A stretch of 64,000 bases of DNA from Gallibacterium melopsittaci (GTDB lineage: Bacteria; Pseudomonadota; Gammaproteobacteria; Enterobacterales; Pasteurellaceae), in contig NZ_JBHLWA010000031.1 in NCBI RefSeq assembly GCF_042433085.1, positions 1-64,000 on the forward strand, in the 5' to 3' direction. Each line of letters opens with the position of its first letter. Positions within the stretch are counted from its first letter, which is position 1. Below the pieces are notes generated by a model. That model had not been told where the DNA came from and made no database searches. It saw only the letters and a list, made by a program, of their open reading frames with translations. Of the stretch, positions 37,124-45,490 are shown in pieces. The position numbers and the translations under genes were made by a program.

Positions 37124-37600
37124 TTAACGATATTCTACATTAATAATATCAAATTCAACCGTACCACCTGGTGTTACGATATTCACATTATCATCTACTT
37201 CTTTACCAATTAAACCTCTGGCAATCGGTGAATTCACTGAGATTAAACCTTGTTTAATATCAGCCTCATCATCTCCTACAATTTGATAGGTAACTTCCTC
37301 ATCTGTTTCTACATTAACTAACACAACTGTTGCCCCAAAAATAACTCGTCCATTATTCGTCATTTTGGTCACATCTATAACTTGTGCATTAGCTAATTTA
37401 CCTTCAATTTCTTGAATTCTACCTTCACAAAAACCTTGTTGTTCACGAGCCGCATGATATTCAGCATTCTCTTTTAAATCACCATGTTCACGTGCTTCAG
37501 CAATAGCTTTGATAATTTCTGGACGGCGAACATTCTTTAAAAAATCGAGTTCTTCACGTAAAAGTGCCGCTCCACGTACTGTCATCGGAATTTGTTGCAT
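37124..37600 (-). CDS. greA: Transcript cleavage factor GreA
   Basis: Rescues backtracked RNA polymerase by stimulating RNA cleavage. 158 residues as in E. coli. The N-terminal coiled coil carries the catalytic acidic tip DLKENAEYHAAREQQ (about residues 41-55), and a C-terminal globular domain follows (VNSPIARGLIGKEVDD). It is divergent from dacB, as in E. coli. Confidence 0.97.
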   Translation of the reverse strand: MQQIPMTVRGAALLREELDFLKNVRRPEIIKAIAEAREHGDLKENAEYHAAREQQGFCEGRIQEIEGKLANAQVIDVTKMTNNGRVIFGATVVLVNVETDEEVTYQIVGDDEADIKQGLISVNSPIARGLIGKEVDDNVNIVTPGGTVEFDIINVEYR

Positions 37601-37767
37601 TATTATGTCCTTATTACCCTACTGTCAGTCAAAACAAAACCACACAAGACGCACTTCTGCAGCTTGTGTGATATAAAATAATAAATAGTGATTTACGAAA
37701 TCAGCAAGAGCTATTATTATTTACCGCATTGCAAAAAATATCAATATTAAAAAACTTTTCGTTATTT

Positions 37768-39225
37768 ATGATGTTCTCTAAACCTATTTATTCTCGTATT
37801 TCTAAATATAGTGCTTTTTTACTTCCTTTACTTATTTCGATTTCTTCTAATAGTTTTGCAACCATTGACGTTACGCCTATAATTCAACAATTACCTCAAG
37901 GTGCAAGTGCCACCATAGCTGCAAAAAATTTAGCAACAGGGCAAATTAGTGCCAATTATCAAGGTGACGTTTTTATGTTACCTGCTAGTACGCAAAAAGT
38001 TTTTACTGCCCTTGCCGCAAAACTATTATTGACAGATAGTTTTAAATTTCAAACTAGTTTACTTACCAATGGCAAAATTGAAGGAAATCGCTTAAAAGGA
38101 GATCTTATTGTCAAATTTAGTGGCGATCCAGATCTCACTAGTGGGCAACTTTATGTACTTTTAGCAAATTTAAAAAAGCAAGGTATTAGCCAAATTGATG
38201 GTAGTCTTATTTTAGATACGTCTATATTTTCTTCTCATGATCGTGGTTTAGGTTGGATTTGGAATGATTTAACTATGTGCTTTAATGCACCACCAGCTGC
38301 AGTTAATATTGACGGTAATTGCTTTTCAGTCAATATTAATGCGAATGGTCCTGTTGGCAGTTTAGTTAAAGTTGATGTGCCATCCCAATATCCAATCCAA
38401 ATGTTTAGCCAAGTATATATTGTTAATGATAATGAAGCAGGTTATTGCTCATTTGATGTGGTAAGTAATGACAATAATCGTTACCAGCTGAAAGGTTGTA
38501 TTCGTCGCCAACCAAAAAATTTCGGTTTAAGTTTTGCCGTACAAGATACGGATAGTTATGCCACAGCGATTATTCAACGAATGCTAAAAAACTTAGGCAT
38601 CAGTTTTAATGGACAAGTACAAATGCCATTTCAACCACAACAAGGCACAGTACTAGCTACTCATCAATCAAAAGCATTACCTGAGTTACTCAAAAAAATG
38701 ATGAAACACTCTGATAACCAGATCGCTGATGCTCTATTTAGAACAATCGCTTATTATTATTATAAACGCCCAGCAACCTTTCAATTAGGCAGTATGGCAG
38801 TAAGAAGTATTTTAGAAAAAAATACCAATATTCGTTTTGGCAATAGCGTCATTGCTGATGGTTCAGGTTTATCTCGACAAAATTTAATTAGTGCTAATAC
38901 TATGCTACAAGCACTAGAGTTCATTGCGAAAAATGATAATAGGTTAAACTTATTGCAAACCTTCCCAATCGCTGGCGTAGATGGCACGATTAGTGGTCGT
39001 GGATCATTAATCAGTCCACCATTAGTGAAAAATGTGATTGCTAAAACAGGCTCGTTAAAAGGTGTTTACAATCTTGCAGGCTTCATGACAAATGCTCGTG
39101 GTGAACGCATTGCTTTCGTTCAGTTTGTCAGTGGTTATTCGACAGGTGATTTGGAAGATAAGACTAAACGTGCGCCATTAGTACGCTTTGAGTCACAACT
39201 ATATCGTTCATTGTATAGTGATTAA
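37768..39225 (+). CDS. dacB: D-alanyl-D-alanine carboxypeptidase/endopeptidase PBP4
   Basis: Periplasmic penicillin-binding protein that removes terminal D-Ala and cuts 4-3 cross-links. The S13 motifs are present: STQK (after LPA), SDN and KTGS. About 485 residues from the chosen ATG. The signal peptide runs to SNSFA. An ATG at 37771 or an upstream TTG at 37729 are alternatives; no strong ribosome-binding site settles the choice. Confidence 0.92.
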   Translation: MMFSKPIYSRISKYSAFLLPLLISISSNSFATIDVTPIIQQLPQGASATIAAKNLATGQISANYQGDVFMLPASTQKVFTALAAKLLLTDSFKFQTSLLTNGKIEGNRLKGDLIVKFSGDPDLTSGQLYVLLANLKKQGISQIDGSLILDTSIFSSHDRGLGWIWNDLTMCFNAPPAAVNIDGNCFSVNINANGPVGSLVKVDVPSQYPIQMFSQVYIVNDNEAGYCSFDVVSNDNNRYQLKGCIRRQPKNFGLSFAVQDTDSYATAIIQRMLKNLGISFNGQVQMPFQPQQGTVLATHQSKALPELLKKMMKHSDNQIADALFRTIAYYYYKRPATFQLGSMAVRSILEKNTNIRFGNSVIADGSGLSRQNLISANTMLQALEFIAKNDNRLNLLQTFPIAGVDGTISGRGSLISPPLVKNVIAKTGSLKGVYNLAGFMTNARGERIAFVQFVSGYSTGDLEDKTKRAPLVRFESQLYRSLYSD

Positions 39226-39228
39226 AGG

Positions 39229-39255
39229 TAAAAAATGCCGCTAGTTAGCGGCATT
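39229..39255 (-). terminator. Terminator of purF, shared gap with dacB
   Basis: A near-perfect 10-bp stem (AATGCCGCTA/TAGCGGCATT) followed by TTTTTACC on the minus strand. It lies between the convergent dacB and purF and fits purF termination best; on the plus strand there is no U tract. Confidence 0.7.
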
Positions 39256-39279
39256 CTGATCTCTATGGATTAATTAATA

Positions 39280-40797
39280 TTAACCTTCACTATAAATTTC
39301 TAAATTTGTTGCTTCACTCTCTTGTTTTTTCTTGCTGTCATCATTACGTAGTGCAGCAATTTTATCTAAATATTCTTGTGTAATATCGCCCGTAATATAT
39401 TCCCCAGTAAATACAGACGCATCAAAACTTTCAATAGCTGGATTTTCTTGGCGAACTGCCTCTTCTAATGCAGAAAGATCTTGGAAAATTAATTTATCTA
39501 CACCAATTAAATTCGCAATTTCTTCGGTTGTACGATTATACGCAATCAATTCTTGTGAAGTTGGCATATCAATACCATACACATTTGGATAACGAATTTC
39601 TGGTGCAGCAGAAGCAAAATAGACTTTTTTTGCTCCTGCAGCACGTGCCATTTCCACAATTTGTTCTGACGTTGTACCACGCACAATAGAGTCATCCACC
39701 AACAAGACATTCTTACCTTTAAATTCAGAAGAAATAGTATTTAACTTCCGTCTTACTGAATTACGGCGCTGTGTTTGTCCCGGCATAATGAAAGTTCGCC
39801 CTACATAGCGATTTTTCACAAATCCTTGACGATACGGTTTATTTAATACATTCGCAATCCGTAACGCAATATCATTTGAAGTTTCTGGTACAGGAATAAT
39901 GACATCAATTTCATCTAACACGTCACTCCATTCTTGTGCAATTTTTTTACCAAGAAACTCGCCCATATGAACTCGAGCAGCATAAACAGACACACCATCA
40001 ATATAAGAATCTGGACGTGCAAAATAGACAAATTCAAAAATACAAGGCGATAACTTCGCATTATCTGCACATTGTTTTGAATAAAGCTGACCATCAAAGG
40101 TAATATAAATTGCTTCGCCTGGATTGACATCACGCACAAAATCAAAGCCTACTGCATCTAATGCCACCGTTTCAGACGCAAACATATATTCTGTCTTACC
40201 TTGATCTTCACGTTTTCCTAAAACTAATGGACGGATACCAAAAGGATCACGGAAGGCAATCATCCCATGTCCGATTAGCATCGCAACACAAGCATAACCA
40301 CCACGAATATCTTTATGTGTGCGTTGAATCGCATAAAAGATGTCATCTTCATCGAGATCATGTTTATTAATCTGTTCCAGATGATAAGCCAAAATATTTA
40401 ACAATAATTCAGAATCAGAATTAGTATTGACATGACGGCGTGCTGACTGAAATAACTTTTGTTTTAAATCATCAGAATTAGTCAAATTACCATTATGTAC
40501 TAAGGTTAAGCCATAAGGATAATTTACATAAAATGGTTGTGCTTCTGAAACACTTGAGCTACCAGCCGTTGGATAACGAACGTGTCCTAAGCCAGCATTC
40601 CCCTGTAAACGAAGCATATGTTTTTGCTGAATTACATCGCTCACTAGCCCATTGGCTTTTCTTAAACGAAAGCGATCCTCTTCATCTACAGTTACAATCC
40701 CAGCGGCATCCTGTCCCCGATGTTGTAATACGATTAACGCATCATAAATTGATTGATTGACGCTTGAATGACCAAGAATTCCCACGATGCCGCACAT
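39280..40797 (-). CDS. purF: Amidophosphoribosyltransferase PurF
   Basis: First committed step of purine synthesis: PRPP plus glutamine to phosphoribosylamine. 505 residues as in E. coli. The catalytic Cys2 (MCGIVGI) starts the glutamine amidotransferase domain. The phosphoribosyltransferase domain has VLLVDDSIVRGTTSEQIV (about residue 365). It is co-transcribed after cvpA with a 14-bp gap and should be repressed by PurR. Confidence 0.97.
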   Translation of the reverse strand: MCGIVGILGHSSVNQSIYDALIVLQHRGQDAAGIVTVDEEDRFRLRKANGLVSDVIQQKHMLRLQGNAGLGHVRYPTAGSSSVSEAQPFYVNYPYGLTLVHNGNLTNSDDLKQKLFQSARRHVNTNSDSELLLNILAYHLEQINKHDLDEDDIFYAIQRTHKDIRGGYACVAMLIGHGMIAFRDPFGIRPLVLGKREDQGKTEYMFASETVALDAVGFDFVRDVNPGEAIYITFDGQLYSKQCADNAKLSPCIFEFVYFARPDSYIDGVSVYAARVHMGEFLGKKIAQEWSDVLDEIDVIIPVPETSNDIALRIANVLNKPYRQGFVKNRYVGRTFIMPGQTQRRNSVRRKLNTISSEFKGKNVLLVDDSIVRGTTSEQIVEMARAAGAKKVYFASAAPEIRYPNVYGIDMPTSQELIAYNRTTEEIANLIGVDKLIFQDLSALEEAVRQENPAIESFDASVFTGEYITGDITQEYLDKIAALRNDDSKKKQESEATNLEIYSEG

Positions 40798-40811
40798 TGT
40801 ATTTTCCTCTA

Positions 40812-41327
40812 TTATGATGAAGTAAATGAATCTGAATAATGAATTAAACTAGAATTGATAAAACTAGAATGGAGTTGAAGTTGATGAAAGAACCAATCGA
40901 CCACAAAGCCAAAATGTGGAATTAATTTGGATTCTTTCCACCAGTCACTCTGACTAAAATTAGTAAAGGTGTCGAGGAAAAAGAGCAACGCAGCAATAAT
41001 CAATACGCCTCTTAATAAACCAAAACACGCACCTAATACCCGATCTGTTCCTGATAACCCTGTTTTATCAACTAATTGAGAAATGATGTAATTGACTAAA
41101 CTACACACAATTAATGTTGCAATAAATAAAATAACTATCGCCGTCCCATTACGCAGATATTCTGATTCTATTTGTTGGAAAAATGCTGCTAAGTAGGGAT
41201 AAAAATGACTTGATACAAAAAAAGCGATTAACCAGCTAGCTAAAGATAGGACTTCTCGAACAAATCCTCTAAATAAACTAATAATGATGGAAAAAGAAAT
41301 AATACCAATAATAATATAATCAATCAT
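40812..41327 (-). CDS. cvpA: Colicin V production protein homologue CvpA
   Basis: Small inner-membrane protein with four predicted membrane segments, 171 residues (E. coli 162), linked to purF as in many gammaproteobacteria. The N-terminal motif IDYIIIGIISFSIIISLFRGFVREVLSL is of the family. Its molecular role is unclear; envelope integrity is the best-supported link. A PurR operator lies 44 bp upstream. Confidence 0.9.
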   Translation of the reverse strand: MIDYIIIGIISFSIIISLFRGFVREVLSLASWLIAFFVSSHFYPYLAAFFQQIESEYLRNGTAIVILFIATLIVCSLVNYIISQLVDKTGLSGTDRVLGACFGLLRGVLIIAALLFFLDTFTNFSQSDWWKESKLIPHFGFVVDWFFHQLQLHSSFINSSLIHYSDSFTSS

Positions 41328-41370
41328 TGTCAGATCTCTATGACGCGAAACGGCGTATATTCTACAAAAA

Positions 41371-41386
41371 AAGATAACGTTTGCGT
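41371..41386. promoter_or_regulatory. PurR operator of cvpA-purF
   Basis: On the minus strand ACGCAAACGTTATCTT matches the consensus ACGCAAACGTTTTCNT at all but one defined position. It lies 44-59 bp upstream of the cvpA start, where PurR controls this operon in E. coli. Confidence 0.85.
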
Positions 41387-41458
41387 AGTGCTATTTGTGG
41401 GAATTCTACAATTTACAGCAAAACAATTATTTGCTTCATTCACTACACCTAAGTAACG

Positions 41459-41493
41459 AAAAAACAGCCATAAAAAAGAGTTTCTATGGCTGT
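41459..41493 (-). terminator. Intrinsic terminator of ilvE
   Basis: A 9-bp stem (ACAGCCATA/TATGGCTGT) with a 12-nt loop and TTTTTTCG on the minus strand, 24 bp after the ilvE stop. Confidence 0.7.
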
Positions 41494-41516
41494 CTGTATT
41501 TTTAATAATTTATAAA

Positions 41517-42533
41517 TTATTCAACTTTAACGATCCATCCTTCTGGTGCTTCTACATCACCAAACTGAATCCCAGTTAGTTCATCATACAATGCTTTAGT
41601 AACTGGACCAACTTCTGTTTCTGAGTAGAACACATGGAAATCATCACCATTTTGAATACCACCGATTGGACTAATTACTGCCGCTGTACCACAAGCTCCT
41701 GCTTCAGTGAAGCGATCTAAATCATTAATATAAACATCGCCTTCAATCGCTTTTAAGCCTAAACGTTTTTCTGCTAAATAAAGTAAAGAATACTTGGTGA
41801 TACTCGGTAAAATAGAAGGTGAAAATGGCGTAACAAATTCATTATCTTTGGTAATACCAAAGAAGTTTGCTGATCCGACTTCTTCAATTTTGGTATGTGT
41901 AGCAGGATCAAGATAAATACAATCACTGAAGTTACGCTCATGCGCATGATGTCCTGGCAACAAACTTGCGGCATAGTTTCCACCCACTTTTGCAGCTCCT
42001 GTACCTTGTGGCGCAGCACGGTCATATTCAGACACAATAAAGTTTGTCGGTTTTAAGCCACCTTTGAAATACGCACCAACAGGACAACAGAACACCATAA
42101 AAATGTACTCTTTTGCAGGATGAACACCAATATTCTCACCAACACCAATCAATAATGGACGTAAATAAAGGGTTGCACCAGTACCATAAGGAGCAACCCA
42201 TTCTTCATTTGCTTTTACCACTTGTTTACAAGCATCCACAAACATTTCAACCGGAACATGTGGCATCAATAAACGATCACAACTACGTTGCATACGTTTT
42301 GCATTTTCATCTGGACGGAATAAATTAATTGAACCATCTTTGCAACGATAAGCCTTTAATCCTTCAAAACATTGTTGACCATAATGTAATGCTGGTGAGC
42401 CTTCATGTAAAACGAGGTGATTATCTTGTGTTAACTTTCCTTCTGACCATTTTCCATCTTTCCAATGTGCAACATAACGATAGTCAGTTTTGATATAACT
42501 AAATCCTAAATTTTTCCAATCTATATCTTTCAT
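41517..42533 (-). CDS. ilvE: Branched-chain amino acid aminotransferase
   Basis: PLP-dependent class IV aminotransferase for leucine, isoleucine and valine synthesis. 338 residues, the longer type found in Haemophilus and Gram-positives rather than the 309-residue E. coli enzyme. Key segments: ALHYGQQCFEGLKAYR, the PLP lysine in AAKVGGNYAASLLPG (about residue 183) and EAGACGTAAVISP. It is transcribed alone and is not in an ilv operon here. Confidence 0.93.
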   Translation of the reverse strand: MKDIDWKNLGFSYIKTDYRYVAHWKDGKWSEGKLTQDNHLVLHEGSPALHYGQQCFEGLKAYRCKDGSINLFRPDENAKRMQRSCDRLLMPHVPVEMFVDACKQVVKANEEWVAPYGTGATLYLRPLLIGVGENIGVHPAKEYIFMVFCCPVGAYFKGGLKPTNFIVSEYDRAAPQGTGAAKVGGNYAASLLPGHHAHERNFSDCIYLDPATHTKIEEVGSANFFGITKDNEFVTPFSPSILPSITKYSLLYLAEKRLGLKAIEGDVYINDLDRFTEAGACGTAAVISPIGGIQNGDDFHVFYSETEVGPVTKALYDELTGIQFGDVEAPEGWIVKVE

Positions 42534-42638
42534 ATTAAGCCTTCTTTAACGTGTTGTTATCTATAACTGTCAACTAATCTACACCATAATTACGGCATTG
42601 CAACCCTTTCATAGGAAAGACTGACTTTTTTCTAGGCA

Positions 42639-42672
42639 AAAAATAAAAGTGCGGTCATCTCACCGCACTTTT
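42639..42672 (-). terminator. Terminator of mdh made of an inverted uptake-sequence pair
   Basis: Stem AAAAGTGCGGT/ACCGCACTTTT with a 6-nt loop, followed by ATTTTTTG on the minus strand. Each arm contains the Haemophilus-type uptake core AAGTGCGGT (42647-42655 and complement at 42662-42670). Paired uptake sequences acting as terminators are known in H. influenzae. Confidence 0.85.
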
Positions 42673-42701
42673 ATCAATATTTTAATTAGCAATGATAAAA
42701 C

Positions 42702-43634
42702 TTATTTAACAAAGTTTTCGCCTAATTCAATGTCAGCTTTTAACGTTGGCAACATTGCTTCAACAGCTGCTTGTTCAAATGCACTTAATGGGCCAATTGG
42801 TAATAATTCTTCAACCCCATCTTTGCCTAAACGAACTGGTTGTGCAAAGAAACGAGCATATTTACCATCACCTTCAACATAAGTACATTCGACCACTTTT
42901 TCTCCATTTAATGCACGTACTAAAGAGAGTGCAAAACGTGCAGCCGCTTGTGCCATTGATAAGGTTGCTGAACCACCACCTGCTTTTGCATTAACGACTT
43001 CAGTTCCTGCATTTTGGATACGTTTTGTTAATGGTTCAATTTCTTCATCTTTCCAAGAAACATAATGTACTTGTGATAATAATGGCAGAATTGTCACGCC
43101 TGAGTGACCACCAATTACTGGCACTTGTACTTTACTTACATCTACATTTTTCAATTCAGCCACAAAGGTTTCTGAACGAAGTGTATCTAATGTTGTAACA
43201 CCAAACAATTTACGTTTGTCATAAACGCCAGCTTTTTTCAATACTTCCGCAGCAATCGCAACAGTTGTATTCACTGGGTTAGTGATAATACCAACACAGG
43301 CTTTTGGACAAGTTGCAGCTACTTTTTCAATTAAGTTTTTCACAATACCTGCATTAATATTGAAGAGATCTGAACGATCCATACCTGGTTTACGTGCAAC
43401 ACCTGCAGAAATTAATACTACATCAGCACCTTCTAGTGCTGGAGTTGGGTCTTCACCAGCAAAACCTTTCACATTCACTGCAGTTGGAATGTGACTAACA
43501 TCAACTGCTACACCTGGTGTAACTGGCGCAATATCATATAAAGATAAATCAGAACCTGCTGGTAATTGAATTTTCAATAATAGTGATAATGCTTGACCGA
43601 TTCCGCCTGCCGCACCTAAAACAGCAACTTTCAT
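42702..43634 (-). CDS. mdh: Malate dehydrogenase
   Basis: NAD-dependent oxidation of malate to oxaloacetate. 310 residues (E. coli 312). NAD-binding motif VAVLGAAGGIGQALSLLLK at the N-terminus, the active-site histidine in PVIGGHSGVTILPLLSQ (about residue 177) and the substrate-binding ARKPGMDRSDLFNINAGI loop. ATG 43634 has AAGGAGT upstream; 23 earlier codons are rejected. It is divergent from argR, as in E. coli. Confidence 0.96.
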   Translation of the reverse strand: MKVAVLGAAGGIGQALSLLLKIQLPAGSDLSLYDIAPVTPGVAVDVSHIPTAVNVKGFAGEDPTPALEGADVVLISAGVARKPGMDRSDLFNINAGIVKNLIEKVAATCPKACVGIITNPVNTTVAIAAEVLKKAGVYDKRKLFGVTTLDTLRSETFVAELKNVDVSKVQVPVIGGHSGVTILPLLSQVHYVSWKDEEIEPLTKRIQNAGTEVVNAKAGGGSATLSMAQAAARFALSLVRALNGEKVVECTYVEGDGKYARFFAQPVRLGKDGVEELLPIGPLSAFEQAAVEAMLPTLKADIELGENFVK

Positions 43635-43823
43635 TTTATACTCCTTACTAGTTATATAGAAAATAATTATGGAAATTCTATGCCTCATCTCCTGTTTTTT
43701 CAAATAAATAAATTCAATATTGAGAACTACTCCACATTTTCTAGTAAAAGTTATTTTGAACCTTGAAAAAGGTTCTCACTTATTTGAATTTATGCAGTAT
43801 AATCAACATTTAATCTCCATTTC

Positions 43824-43837
43824 TGCATTTTTATGCA
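43824..43837. promoter_or_regulatory. ARG-box-like palindrome upstream of argR
   Basis: TGCATTTTTATGCA is a 14-bp near-perfect palindrome matching the ARG box core TGAATWWWWATTCA at 12 of 14 positions. More half-site-like TATGCA repeats lie on both sides (43791-43796 and 43842-43848). It is placed 30 bp before the argR ATG, suggesting autoregulation. Confidence 0.5.
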
Positions 43838-43866
43838 AAATTTATGCAATTCTTATTTTGATTCAT

Positions 43867-44331
43867 ATGGAAAATAAACAAGAAAAACTACTTTCAGCAT
43901 TTAAATCTTTATTAGCAGAAGAAAAATTTAGTTCGCAAGGTGAAATTGTTAACGCATTAACCGAAATGGGCTTTACTAATATTAATCAATCAAAAGTGTC
44001 CAGAATGTTAGCAAAATTTGGTGCTGTGCGAGCAAGAAACACAAAAATGGAAATGGTCTATTGCTTACCGAATGAATTAAGTGTGCCGACCACGTCAAGC
44101 CCACTAAAAAATTTAGTGTTAGATATAGATCATAATAACCATTTAATTGTGATTAAAACCAGTCCTGGTGCGGCACAATTAATCGCACGTTTATTAGATT
44201 CTGTCAGCAAAGCAGAGGGAATCTTAGGGACAATCGCTGGTGATGATACAATCTTCGTTTCACCTACTAGTGATATTGAAATCAATCAACTTATAGAGAA
44301 TATTCAGGCTTTATTCAACGATTCTCTATAA
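43867..44331 (+). CDS. argR: Arginine repressor ArgR
   Basis: Arginine-dependent hexameric repressor of arginine genes. 154 residues (E. coli 156). The N-terminal winged helix contains FSSQGEIVNALTEMGFTNINQSKVSRML, and the C-terminal arginine-binding domain contains TSPGAAQLIARLLD and GTIAGDDTIF. The start ATG 43867 is set by homology; about 49 in-frame upstream codons cross the ARG-like boxes and are rejected. Confidence 0.95.
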   Translation: MENKQEKLLSAFKSLLAEEKFSSQGEIVNALTEMGFTNINQSKVSRMLAKFGAVRARNTKMEMVYCLPNELSVPTTSSPLKNLVLDIDHNNHLIVIKTSPGAAQLIARLLDSVSKAEGILGTIAGDDTIFVSPTSDIEINQLIENIQALFNDSL

Positions 44332-44350
44332 CTTTTAAGAGGAGAACGGT

Positions 44351-45241
44351 ATGAATATATTAATTACTGGTGGAACAGGGTTTATTGGTAAAACACTGTT
44401 AAAACAACTTGATACGCTAGGTCATCAATTAACGTTAGTTTCTCGTTCTCCAAAAAAATATAGTGCCCAGATTCCAGCTAATGTAATAACCATTTCTTCG
44501 CTAAGTCATTTTGACAACTTAGATAAATTTGATGTGGTAATTAATCTTACTGGCGAACCCATTTTTAATCACCGCTGGAGTGAAATTCAAAAGCAACAAT
44601 TAGTTAATAGTCGGCTCAATACAACGCAAAAATTAGTTGATTTAATTAATCAAAGTGCTCAACCACCACATACCTTCATTTCTGGTTCTGCCATTGGTTA
44701 TTATGGGGATCATCCTCAATTAATGATGACGGAAAAGATGCCTGCAGCAGAAGATTTTTTAGGACAACTTTGTAAACAATGGGAAAGCGTTGCAATGCTG
44801 GCCAATACCCGTGTTTGCTTATTACGGACAGGCTTAGTACTGGGCAGCTATGGTGGCGTACTTGGTCGAATTTTACCTCTATACAGTCATTGGCTTGGTG
44901 GACGTATAGGAGATGGTAAACAATTTTGGTCATGGATTAGTTTACCTGATATGGTAAATGCTATTATTTTCTTGATGAACAATTCAGAATGTCGAGGGGC
45001 ATTCAATATGGTGTCGCCGAATCCTGTAACGAATCAAGAGTTTAATCAAACTTTATCTCGTTTAATGAAACGTGCAGCCATTTTACATATACCAAGTTTC
45101 TTACTTAAAACACTGCTTGGTGAACGGGCCTGTTTACTCTTAAACAGTCAAAAAGTTTACCCTGAAAAACTGCTTAAAGCAGGTTTCCAATTTGAATGTC
45201 CAACACTCGAAACAACATTAAGCAAGATCTTAAATAATTGA
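44351..45241 (+). CDS. yfcH: NAD-dependent epimerase-like protein YfcH
   Basis: Member of the TIGR01777/SDR family of unknown function. 296 residues (E. coli 297). The dinucleotide-binding motif ILITGGTGFIGKTLLKQL is at the N-terminus, VINLTGEPIFNHRWSE is a family signature (about residues 66-81) and SGSAIGYYG marks the SDR core. It starts 19 bp after argR with a good AGGAG, so the two probably form an operon. The substrate is unknown. Confidence 0.85.
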   Translation: MNILITGGTGFIGKTLLKQLDTLGHQLTLVSRSPKKYSAQIPANVITISSLSHFDNLDKFDVVINLTGEPIFNHRWSEIQKQQLVNSRLNTTQKLVDLINQSAQPPHTFISGSAIGYYGDHPQLMMTEKMPAAEDFLGQLCKQWESVAMLANTRVCLLRTGLVLGSYGGVLGRILPLYSHWLGGRIGDGKQFWSWISLPDMVNAIIFLMNNSECRGAFNMVSPNPVTNQEFNQTLSRLMKRAAILHIPSFLLKTLLGERACLLLNSQKVYPEKLLKAGFQFECPTLETTLSKILNN

Positions 45242-45247
45242 ATCAAT

Positions 45248-45292
45248 TTGATGTTTTACGATGATTTATTCTCTATCTTAGTAAAACATCAA
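45248..45292 (+). terminator. Likely terminator of argR-yfcH
   Basis: A 12-bp perfect stem (TTGATGTTTTAC/GTAAAACATCAA) with a 21-nt loop, followed by TTTCTAATATTTTG. The long loop weakens the call. A second hairpin (CGGGAGA/TCTCCCG, 45335-45354) follows without a U tract. Confidence 0.5.
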
Positions 45293-45490
45293 TTTCTAAT
45301 ATTTTGTAAAATACATAATCACTGAAATAGCTTGCGGGAGAGATACTTCTCCCGTACTATGCTATGCCGAAAATTGAACATATTCTATTAATGGTACTTT
45401 TTTTCTAATTTTTGCTCGCCAAATAAGGCAATACCATTTTGTCCTAACTCGAATATGTTCCAATAATAATAACAACATAAGGATAATCGT

